DNA from: Chloroflexota bacterium
Lineage (GTDB): Bacteria; Chloroflexota; UBA6077; FW602-bin22; JACPRP01
Reading direction: 5' to 3'
Assembly: GCA_016189905.1 (NCBI GenBank)
Contig: JACPRP010000121.1
Location: forward strand, 1-42,229
Length of the DNA stretch: 42,229 nucleotides
The notes beneath the pieces were generated by a model. That model was not told where the DNA came from, made no database searches, and worked only from the letters and a program-made list of their open reading frames with translations. This document shows, one piece after another, positions 8,460-15,304 of this stretch. How positions within the stretch are numbered: position 1 is the stretch's first letter; every line of letters begins with the position of its first letter. The translations under genes were made by a program, and so were the position numbers.

Positions 8460-8745
8460 ATATCTCCTCGCGCACTGCCTCAACCTCGGCAGTTACATCG
8501 CGCAGCACTTCCTCCGGCCCCTTGTCGGCGTTACGTTGCTGAACTTTTTCAATCGTAGCCCAGGCTCGTTCCTTCTCCCTTCGCAACGTATCATAGTCTT
8601 CCGGACTAATGACCACGACAAATGGCCTGCCCTTCCTCTCCACAATCACTGGTTCCTTTGTGTAGTGGACCTGGCCAAGCAAATCGCTGAAGTTGGCACG
8701 AGCCTCGCGGGCAGATATCCGCCTAGGTATCAGCCTGGCACACAC
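8422..8745 (-). CDS. Phd/YefM-type antitoxin
   Basis: About 107 residues. The N-terminal block (ISAREARANFSDLLGQVHY, then EPVIVERKGRPFVVVISPEDY) is the Phd/YefM DNA-binding fold, and the charged C-terminal half is the usual toxin-neutralising tail. Such proteins repress their own operon and bind a partner toxin. The partner here is an internally deleted PIN gene that overlaps the antitoxin end, so the antitoxin is probably an orphan. The exact start is unclear: the GTG at 8745 overlaps the GGGAGG ribosome site itself, and a near-cognate codon a few residues in may be used. Confidence 0.85.
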   Translation of the reverse strand: MCARLIPRRISAREARANFSDLLGQVHYTKEPVIVERKGRPFVVVISPEDYDTLRREKERAWATIEKVQQRNADKGPEEVLRDVTAEVEAVREEIYEEGRKTSKERR

Positions 8746-8853
8746 CTCCCTTCTGGGAATATTATCCCACTAGAATGTACATAATGGCAGGTTAGTCATT
8801 TGGAGGCGCAGAACGTCCTTTCGTCAAAAACCACGAACGACGAAGGAAGCTTG

Positions 8854-8883
8854 TTGTCTCCTGTCGCTCCACAGTGCTACAAT
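8854..8883 (+). promoter_or_regulatory. Candidate promoter of the mtgA-like gene
   Basis: TTGTCT (8854-8859) and TACAAT (8878-8883) are 18 bases apart and lead to the AGGAGGAG ribosome site and ATG at 8921. Confidence 0.55.
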
Positions 8884-8920
8884 GTCACCAGCCGATGGCG
8901 GGATTGTGAGAGGAGGAGCT

Positions 8921-9784
8921 ATGACGACGATTACTTCTGCGCAGGGGGAGATCACTTTCGGCGTGCGCCTGCCGACCTTGATCGTTGGCGAGAGGATAAA
9001 TCCTTCTAATAGGAAGAAGCTTGCCCAGGAACTGGTCGAGGGGAAGTTGGAGATCCTGGCCGAGGAGGCCCGCATCCAGACGGCGGCCGGCGCCCACGTG
9101 CTGGACGTGAATATCGGCACCCCAGGGGTAGACGAGGTGGCGATGCTGCCCAGGGCCGTACAAAAGGTCTTCGAGGTATCCAGACTGCCCATCTGCATCG
9201 ATTCTTCGAACCCAGAGGCGCTCATCGCGGCGCTCAAGGTTTATCCCCACAAGGCCCTGGTCAACTCGGTGACCGCCGAGGAGAGATCGCTGAGCGCAAT
9301 TCTGCCGGCCGTCAAGGAGTTCGGCGCGGCAGTGGTCGGCGTGGTGACCAACGACGGAGGCGTGCCGGCCTCGCTCGAGGCGAGATTTGGCGCGGCGGTT
9401 AGAATAGTAGACGCGGCGCTGGCCCACGGCATCCAGCGTGAGGACATCGTCATCGACTGCCTGGCCCTGGCCGCGGCCGTCGACGCGGAGGCGGCAACCG
9501 TAACCCTCGAAGCGGTGAGGAAGGTAACCGTCGAGCTGGGGGTCTCGACGATACTCGGCGTCAGCAACGTGAGCTTTGGAATGCCCGATCGCCCGGCAAT
9601 CAACGATAGCTTTCTCTCGATGGCGATCGCCGCCGGGCTGACGGCAGCCATTGTCGACCCCACAGTAAAAGGAGTCGTCAGCACTATTTGCGCCGCCGAT
9701 TTTCTGGCAGGTAGAGACGGCTACGGCAGGAGATACCTCGCTAACTATCGCAAAAGAAAGAGAGAGGAAGAGCAGTCGAGGTAG
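8921..9784 (+). CDS. Methyltetrahydrofolate/corrinoid methyltransferase (MtgA/AcsE-like, pterin-binding)
   Basis: A ~287-residue TIM-barrel pterin-binding enzyme of the MeTr group. Visible family features are the opening TLIVGERINPSNRKKL, the block GAHVLDVNIGTPG (DVN is the pterin-binding Asp-Asn element), PICIDSSNPEAL, and near the end LGVSNVSFGMPDRPAINDSFL. Members move a methyl group between methyl-tetrahydrofolate and the cobalt of a corrinoid protein: AcsE in the Wood-Ljungdahl pathway and MtgA in glycine-betaine demethylation. A matching corrinoid protein lies 2.7 kb downstream and a UroD-type methyltransferase beyond it, so a demethylation route feeding methyl groups to folate is the likely role. 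ATG 8921 follows AGGAGGAG and is preferred over an in-frame ATG at 8882. It ends before a repeat array. Confidence 0.85.
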   Translation: MTTITSAQGEITFGVRLPTLIVGERINPSNRKKLAQELVEGKLEILAEEARIQTAAGAHVLDVNIGTPGVDEVAMLPRAVQKVFEVSRLPICIDSSNPEALIAALKVYPHKALVNSVTAEERSLSAILPAVKEFGAAVVGVVTNDGGVPASLEARFGAAVRIVDAALAHGIQREDIVIDCLALAAAVDAEAATVTLEAVRKVTVELGVSTILGVSNVSFGMPDRPAINDSFLSMAIAAGLTAAIVDPTVKGVVSTICAADFLAGRDGYGRRYLANYRKRKREEEQSR

Positions 9785-9801
9785 TCTGTAATGTGATCAA
9801 G

Positions 9802-10162
9802 CTACAGTGGCTAGTAATCAGGTTAACCAAATCCCGCCCTGTAAGCACGCAGGACGTCCATCGACTCAACGGCTCGACACAGCAACATCGCGAGATAAAT
9901 CGGGCTGAATCGTCGGTTCGATACGGCAATATCGCGAAAAGAATCGAACTGGCTTGTCGGTTCGATGCGGTAACATAGCGAGAAGAATCGAACTTATTCC
10001 TCAATTCGATACGGCAGCAACACGAGAAGAATCGAACTGACTTGTCGGCCCAATGCGGCAGTGTAGCGAGAAGAACCGAACCAGCCTGTCGAGGCTCTGC
10101 CAGCGTCAGAGCACCTCGACGTCCCGTGCACGCGGCGCAACCTTTCTTACCAGCCACTGTAG
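9802..10162. repeat. Possible non-autonomous element bounded by 16-bp inverted repeats
   Basis: CTACAGTGGCTAGTAA (9802-9817) and TTACCAGCCACTGTAG (10147-10162) are reverse complements at 15 of 16 positions. They enclose a 44-bp tandem array and no gene. ATGTGATCAAG abuts the left end (9791-9801), and a near copy, ATGAGATCAAG, lies at 10182-10192. That second copy is 19 bases beyond the right end, so it is not a clean target duplication. This stretch also accounts for the gene-free gap 9785-10220. Confidence 0.5.
9871..10090. repeat. Five tandem 44-bp units of alternating inverted 7-mers
   Basis: Five head-to-tail units of exactly 44 bases start at 9871, 9915, 9959, 10003 and 10047. Units 2-4 are the best preserved and the outer two are degenerate. 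Each unit carries GTTCGAT near its start and ATCGAAC about 20 bases later. Across the unit joints the same 7-mers face each other with a ~10-base spacer, so the array is a row of alternating inverted sites. In unit 1 both arms have changed but would still pair in RNA with G-U wobbles. The period is not a multiple of three and no coding signal fits. Confidence 0.85.
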
Positions 10163-10220
10163 ACGGCGATAGAATAGCATTATGAGATCAAGAAATAATA
10201 AAGAAAGTGTTAAGAATCAA

Positions 10221-11592
10221 TTAAGATCGTTCAGAATCCGAAACCCTCAACTGCAACCGTGAAACGGGGAGCGTAAAGCGGAAGCGGGCGCCCTGGCCAG
10301 GCTTACTCTCTACGCTGATGGTTCCCCTGTGCGCCATAACCAGTTGTCTGGCGATGGTAAGACCGAGCCCGGCCCCACCTGTGGCGCGGGCTCGCGATTT
10401 GTCAGATCGGTAAAACCGCTCGAAAACATGCGGCAGATCACTTTCGGCAATCCCCGGTCCGGTGTCGGTCACGGCCAATTCCACGGTTTCGTCCTGCCCT
10501 AAAAGACGACGCGCAGTGATAGTGATGCGACCAGAGACCGGGGTGAAGTTGATCGCATTGCTGATCAGATTGCGCAGCACCTGGTCGATTCGACCTTCGT
10601 CTACCGCAACGTCCGGAAGGTCGTTCTCGATCTCCAACGCCACTTCGATGCTCTTATCCGAGAGCGCCGGTCGAGCGTTCTCCACCGCTTTCTGCAGCAG
10701 CGAAAATGGCGATACCGGCTGACACGCCAGGCCTAACTGGCCTGATTCGGCCAGCGCCAACTGTTGCAGATCATCCACCAGGCGCTTCAGGGAGGAAGCC
10801 TCATCGTAGACGCTGGCGATATTTGGTGTAGTAGGCTCGATAACTCCGTCGCGGAGCATCTCCAAATACCCGAGGACGTTGTGCAGAGGGGTGCGCAGCT
10901 CGTGAGCGACGTCAGCCACCAAGTGGTGCCGTGTCTCCCTGCCGCGCTCTAATCCTTCGGCCATCGCGTTGAAAGCGTGCATCAGTCTGGCCACCTCGCC
11001 GCCGCCCATCTGCGCTACACGCTGGCTCAGATCGCCGCGCTCGACCTTCTGCGCCGCGATGGTCAGCCGTTCGATCGGGTCGACGATCCACCGTGCCAGG
11101 AGCAGACTGATCCCGAGGGCCACCAGCGCCCCAAACGTTGCCCCCCAGATGAGTGAGCGATCCAGGTCCGCGAGGAATGCCGCCCCGAATGCCCCTTCGA
11201 ACGACGTGAGATAAACCTTACCCAGCGAGAAACCGTCGGGGTCGATCACGGGGAAAGGATCGCCAACTGCCTGAACTTCGTCGGACGGAACGATGGTCTC
11301 GATCGCGAGCTTCCCATCCGTATCCACCCTGACTACCCCTTGCTGATCGACGACGACAATCCGAAAGTTTGCAGCCTCCGCCAGTTGCTGCGTATAAGTG
11401 TTGACACCGCTCCAGCCTAGCCCGTGATGAACACGGCCGACGATAAGTCCCACGCGCTCATTGTGCCGCTTGGAAATTCGGTCCAGATAGATATGGAACT
11501 CACTCTTTGCCACCCTGTTAGCAAAGAGCGCGGCTGTGCCGACGGCGACGGCAAGCACGACCGCGAACGCGAGCAGCAATCGCACCCAAAGT

Positions 11593-11603
<11 letters not shown>
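10221..11603 (-). CDS. Membrane sensor histidine kinase (HAMP, HisKA, HATPase)
   Basis: A ~460-residue sensor kinase. Two membrane segments (residues ~7-29 and ~160-180) frame an extracytoplasmic sensor domain. A HAMP linker follows (WIVDPIERLTIAAQKVERGD), then the phosphoacceptor motif LVADVAHELRTPLHNVLGYL. The ATPase boxes come last: NLISNAINFTPVSG (N), DTGPGIAESDLP (G1), FERFYRSDKSRA (F) and GGAGLGLTIARQLV (G2). All catalytic residues look intact. The signal sensed is unknown. ATG 11603 is chosen because it starts just before the first membrane segment and overlaps the regulator gene by 11 bases; the longer frame back to 11672 only retraces regulator sequence. It sits between methyl-transfer genes but points the other way. 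Confidence 0.9.
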
Positions 11604-12288
<685 letters not shown>

Positions 12289-12384
12289 GCTGATACCCTC
12301 CATTTAGCGCATAGATTTTACCATAAACGATGAGGAAACCGAACATAAACCGACGTCGGGCCGACGGCCGCAGTCCTTTACGCC

Positions 12385-12413
12385 TTGCCAGCGATGCATC
12401 CTTCTTGTATACT
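12385..12413 (+). promoter_or_regulatory. Promoter of the corrinoid-protein gene
   Basis: TTGCCA (12385-12390) and TATACT (12408-12413) are separated by 17 bases. The resulting leader of about 100 bases before the TTG start at 12524 is longer than needed, and it contains CTGCTG near its beginning and CAGCAG just before the ribosome site, which could pair. Confidence 0.65.
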
Positions 12414-12523
12414 GGCGCTGCTGGAGCCGATCTTTCTTCAGCGAAACGTGGCGGACGGGGTAGCTCTGATGCCCTGCGTCGAAATCAAGCGTCTCCTGAA
12501 AGACAGCAGTTGGGAGGTTCACG

Positions 12524-13156
12524 TTGGCAGGTAATCTAAAGCAGTTGGTGGCAGATCTGGAAGAGAACGCAGCCTTGCAAGCGGTCAAGCAGCGATTGGC
12601 GGAGGGCGAAGATGCCGCGCAGATTCTTGCGGAACTGCGCGAAGGGATGAACCTCGTCGGCAGCCGCTTCGAAACCCACGAGTACTTTCTGTCCGATCTC
12701 GTGATGGCCGGAGAGATATTCAAAGAGGCAATGGAGCTGGTGGAGCCCCACCTGAAGCACGGCGCAGCCGCCGGTGGAGTGGGAAAGGTAATCATTGGAA
12801 CCGCCAAGGGAGACATTCACGATATCGGGAAGAACATTGTCGTGACGATGCTTAAAGGGGCAGGCTTCGAAGTCTTCGACCTAGGCGTCAACGTTCCGCC
12901 AGAGCGGTTCGTCGAAGCAGTGCAGGAAACAGGCGCTGAAATCGTGGGCATATCAGCCCTGCTGACGATCGCCTTCGATCCGATGAAGGAGACCATCGCC
13001 GCGTTGGAAAAGGCGGGATTGCGAGATAAGGTCAAGGTCGCGGTGGGAGGCGCCCCGGTCACCGAAGAGGTACGTAAATACGTTGGCGCAGACCTGCTGG
13101 GCAAAGATGCGCAGCAGGCAGTGGAGATCTGCCGAGGGGTGGTTAGGGGAGCCTGA
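12524..13156 (+). CDS. Corrinoid (cobalamin-binding) methyl-carrier protein, MtgC/MttC-like
   Basis: A 210-residue two-domain protein: an N-terminal helical cap domain (residues ~1-85, with EGMNLVGSRFE and FLSDLVMAGEIF) and a C-terminal Rossmann B12 domain. The cobalamin signature DxHxxG is present as GDIHDIG, with H99 the expected lower cobalt ligand; SALLTIAFDPM and GGAPVTEE follow as in the family. Such proteins shuttle a methyl group from a substrate-specific methyltransferase to a folate methyltransferase. The start is TTG 12524, six bases after GGGAGG. The MtgA-like gene (8921-9784) and the convergent UroD-type gene (13530-14666) are the likely partners. The carried substrate methyl (methylamine, betaine or O-methyl aromatic) cannot be told. 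Confidence 0.92.
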   Translation: MAGNLKQLVADLEENAALQAVKQRLAEGEDAAQILAELREGMNLVGSRFETHEYFLSDLVMAGEIFKEAMELVEPHLKHGAAAGGVGKVIIGTAKGDIHDIGKNIVVTMLKGAGFEVFDLGVNVPPERFVEAVQETGAEIVGISALLTIAFDPMKETIAALEKAGLRDKVKVAVGGAPVTEEVRKYVGADLLGKDAQQAVEICRGVVRGA

Positions 13157-13321
13157 TTGCCTGGAGCGGATTGCGTTAGCATTTGGAGGTCTGCCCAGGA
13201 GAGCCTCGGTGGGCCGAGCACCTCAAACGTAGTTCGGGGGCTTGTCCCAATACGGTTTAGTTAGGCCTGTAGGCCAGGCGCTTGTTAGCGTTCGTGTTGT
13301 CTTACTACTAGTCGGCCCAGA

Positions 13322-13391
13322 CGTAGTTCGTCCCGAGACGGGCTCCCGTCCTTCTGAGGAAGGACGGGAGCCCGTCTCGGGACGAACTACG
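13322..13391. repeat. Perfect palindrome with two 32-base arms
   Basis: The left arm (13322-13353) and right arm (13360-13391) are exact reverse complements around a six-base loop. The outermost bases read CGTAGTTCGTCCC and, on the other side, GGGACGAACTACG. It could stop transcription from both convergent neighbours or be a mobile repeat. Its outer motif, ACGTAGTTCG, recurs at 13227-13236 and at 22065-22074. Confidence 0.9.
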
Positions 13392-13463
13392 GATCGCTAA
13401 ACGTAAGCACAAACCGCGGTAGACGGCCAATCCCCGCGCGCGCTCTGTGGCGGTTCGGGTTCG

Positions 13464-13499
13464 GACCGAAGCGGCCTTCGGCGGAATGCCGCTTCGGTC
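13464..13499. terminator. Stable hairpin near the end of the UroD-type gene
   Basis: GACCGAAGCGGC (13464-13475) pairs with GCCGCTTCGGTC (13488-13499) around a 12-base loop. It lies just past the minus-strand gene that ends at 13530. It lacks a T tract, so the terminator role is a guess from position. Confidence 0.45.
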
Positions 13500-13529
13500 T
13501 CGTGCCACGATTTTCGTATCATACGGCGA

Positions 13530-14666
13530 TCAGTTTAGCCCCGGGGACCGTCCGTACCAGCCGTATTCTTTTGCGGCGTCGATCATCGCGCGAACGTTCT
13601 CTATCTTAGCGTCCGGCGGAGCGGTGCAGCCTGGCGCGAGGATGAAGCCGCCATCCTTGCCGACCTCCTCGATCAGCTTTCGGCTATACGCGGTAACCTC
13701 CTCGGGCGTGCCCAGCGAAAGCATCGCCGGCGGTACGTCGCCCAGCAGAGCCATATGCCCCCCAAGCACGGCCTTTGCCTGGAAGATGTCGGTGAAACCG
13801 TCCAATTGCAGGAGGCACTTGCCTTTTGGCAGCTCGAGCAGGCGCGCCAGCAGGGGTGCCCAGTTGGTGTCGAAGTGCAGGATCGGGGTGATCTCGGCCT
13901 CCACCAGGGCAAATACAGCCTGTTTCAGGTATGGGAAGAAGAACTTCTCGAAAGCCCGCGGCGACATGAAATCAACCGATCCCCGCGTGCCCGGTATGTT
14001 GACGCGCCTGCTGGACGAGTGTTCGACGGACTTGATAGCCTTCGGCATTATGCTCTCCATCATGACGTCGGAGGCTGCCAGCAGCTTTTCGGGGCAGCGG
14101 TACAGATCCATCATAAAGCAATTCAAAGAACGGGCATACGAGAAAAAGCCGAGAGGAAGACTCATACTGCCGCCAAGGATGGGTTCTATTCCCGCGGCAC
14201 GCAAACGATCAGTGCTTTCCCTGGCACGCTGTTCTGTAAGCTTGATTCGTTCCGCGTCGGCCACCACGCCGAGCCGCGTCCAGAAGACTTTCTTGTAGGC
14301 GTCGAAGCCTTCCCTTATTATGAAGTCGTAGTCGTCTACGGTCATCACCTCGACTTCTTCCAACTGCCAGATCGTATCCGGTGCGATATCGCGGCCGGGA
14401 AGCTTGATTTTCGTCGGCCAGGCCATTTCGTAGGAAATTGAGCCGCCCGGGGGGCCCTTCTGGACGACGTCATAGCCACCCAGCAGCGCCACGCTATCAT
14501 GGAAGGCTTTCTCAGCCTTGTCAGGATCGAAAACCCATTCCTCCAGAGTAATCCCCGCGACCACGGCGCAGAAGGCGTCGAAATTGCCTCCCACCGGTAC
14601 GCGATCGGGCAGCTCCAGACGGATCACCGCGTCTAACCTTTCTCGCGCGTCCATTTCTCGTGCCAT
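13530..14666 (-). CDS. Uroporphyrinogen decarboxylase-family methyltransferase
   Basis: A 378-residue protein of the UroD (cd/pfam UROD) fold, which includes the cobamide methyltransferases MtaA, MtbA and CmuA and several O-demethylase components. The opening MDARERLDAVIRLELPDRVPV is typical. ILHFDTNWAPLL and, near the end, GGFILAPGCTAPP supply His and Cys positions of the kind that bind zinc in the methyltransferase branch. True heme-pathway UroD has different active-site loops and is shorter. So the role is more likely methyl transfer to or from the corrinoid protein encoded convergently at 12524-13156. ATG 14666 is preceded by AAGGAGGAATT. A near-consensus promoter lies just upstream (14711-14739). 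Substrate unknown. Confidence 0.82.
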   Translation of the reverse strand: MAREMDARERLDAVIRLELPDRVPVGGNFDAFCAVVAGITLEEWVFDPDKAEKAFHDSVALLGGYDVVQKGPPGGSISYEMAWPTKIKLPGRDIAPDTIWQLEEVEVMTVDDYDFIIREGFDAYKKVFWTRLGVVADAERIKLTEQRARESTDRLRAAGIEPILGGSMSLPLGFFSYARSLNCFMMDLYRCPEKLLAASDVMMESIMPKAIKSVEHSSSRRVNIPGTRGSVDFMSPRAFEKFFFPYLKQAVFALVEAEITPILHFDTNWAPLLARLLELPKGKCLLQLDGFTDIFQAKAVLGGHMALLGDVPPAMLSLGTPEEVTAYSRKLIEEVGKDGGFILAPGCTAPPDAKIENVRAMIDAAKEYGWYGRSPGLN

Positions 14667-14710
14667 GAATTCCTCCTTCGGTCGTATTGGCCTTAGCTGG
14701 GCTGGGTAGG

Positions 14711-14739
14711 ATTGTAGCGAATGACAAGAAGAGTGTCAA
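14711..14739 (-). promoter_or_regulatory. Strong sigma70-type promoter of the UroD-family gene
   Basis: Reading the minus strand, TTGACA (14734-14739) is followed by 17 bases and then TACAAT (14711-14716). The ribosome site and ATG 14666 follow about 45 bases on. Confidence 0.75.
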
Positions 14740-14822
14740 GAAAAAAGGAAAAACTGACCTGTCCCACCCTGGCGATGGCAACTGGAGAGCGTCGGGTTGC
14801 TATGGGAACAGAGCAGGCCTGG

Positions 14823-15038
14823 TTAGGTGCGAGGAACGCGCGGAGTATGCGAAACGCCATTCCCTACAGGCTCGTTCATAAAGACTTCGCCGTTGCGAAT
14901 TTTGATGTTGAACCCACATTCAGGATTGGTGCAAACCCAGGCCTTAAAATACACCGGAGCCCCCTGGCCACCAAAATCAGATAGCGGAACCAGGTCGCCG
15001 CCACTGCATTTCTGACACCTGGGAAAAACGATATCCAT
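14823..15038 (-). CDS. Small zinc-ribbon-like protein
   Basis: A 71-residue protein. Two cysteine pairs, CQKC near residue 8-11 and CTNPEC about 30 residues later, make a plausible zinc knuckle, and the spacing resembles rubredoxin-like or zinc-ribbon folds. ATG 15038 is preferred over the longer frame to 15077, because GGAGTTGGAGG lies directly before it and the cysteines then sit near the start. The rest of the sequence suggests no function. It reads in the same direction as the UroD-type gene 156 bases downstream, which however has its own promoter. Confidence 0.55.
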   Translation of the reverse strand: MDIVFPRCQKCSGGDLVPLSDFGGQGAPVYFKAWVCTNPECGFNIKIRNGEVFMNEPVGNGVSHTPRVPRT

Positions 15039-15225
15039 CCTCCAACTCCTCCCAACCAGCATTTCTCTGCGCAACACGTAGGCGCTGGGCTGTCTCTTCG
15101 TAGCCTCTAGTATACATTAAAGCCTGGGCAAGGGCAATAGGCTTGTGGGTGCGGAACACGTTTCCGCGGCAAGAGAGCAGGCGGACAGAGGCGCCAGCGA
15201 ATAGGCAGCGAATAAGCGAATGGTC

Positions 15226-15303
15226 GGGCCCCTGACAGGGCGTCCTTCAGCGGAAGGCCGCCCCTACAATAACGCCAGGGCGCCGAATATTATCGCAAAA
15301 CGC
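15226..15303. repeat. Dispersed intergenic repeat, copy B
   Basis: Second copy of the ~77-bp repeat at 3643-3719, in the same orientation. The hairpin stem here has one mismatch (GGGCGTCC against GGCCGCCC). It ends within two bases of the stop codon of the metallopeptidase gene (15305), so it lies in that gene's 3' untranslated region. Confidence 0.7.
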
Positions 15304-15304
15304 G

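Larger units (their letters stand above)
13157..13529. other. Gene-free region between convergent genes, rich in palindromes
   Basis: The region separates the corrinoid-protein gene from the convergent UroD-type gene. It holds a perfect long palindrome (13322-13391), a second hairpin (13464-13499) and an extra copy of the 10-mer ACGTAGTTCG at 13227-13236. No coding frame here is credible. Confidence 0.6.

Noticed and set aside
8247..8483. N-terminal 79 codons of the binding-lipoprotein frame
   Set aside because: They read through the PIN-toxin remnant and would place a lipoprotein signal in the interior of the protein, so the gene start was moved to 8246.
9871..10090. CRISPR array
   Set aside because: Units follow each other directly with no unique spacers, and no cas gene is in the window.
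9741..10157. 138-codon minus-strand frame over the 44-bp repeats
   Set aside because: It reads through a non-coding repeat whose period is not a multiple of three. It overlaps the end of the methyltransferase gene and resembles no protein.
12304..12523. Cobalamin riboswitch upstream of the corrinoid-protein gene
   Set aside because: No B12-box (AGCCACTG-like) sequence was found in the leader.
13447..14298. 283-codon plus-strand frame opposite the UroD-type gene
   Set aside because: It is the antisense shadow of a well-supported gene with its own promoter and ribosome site.
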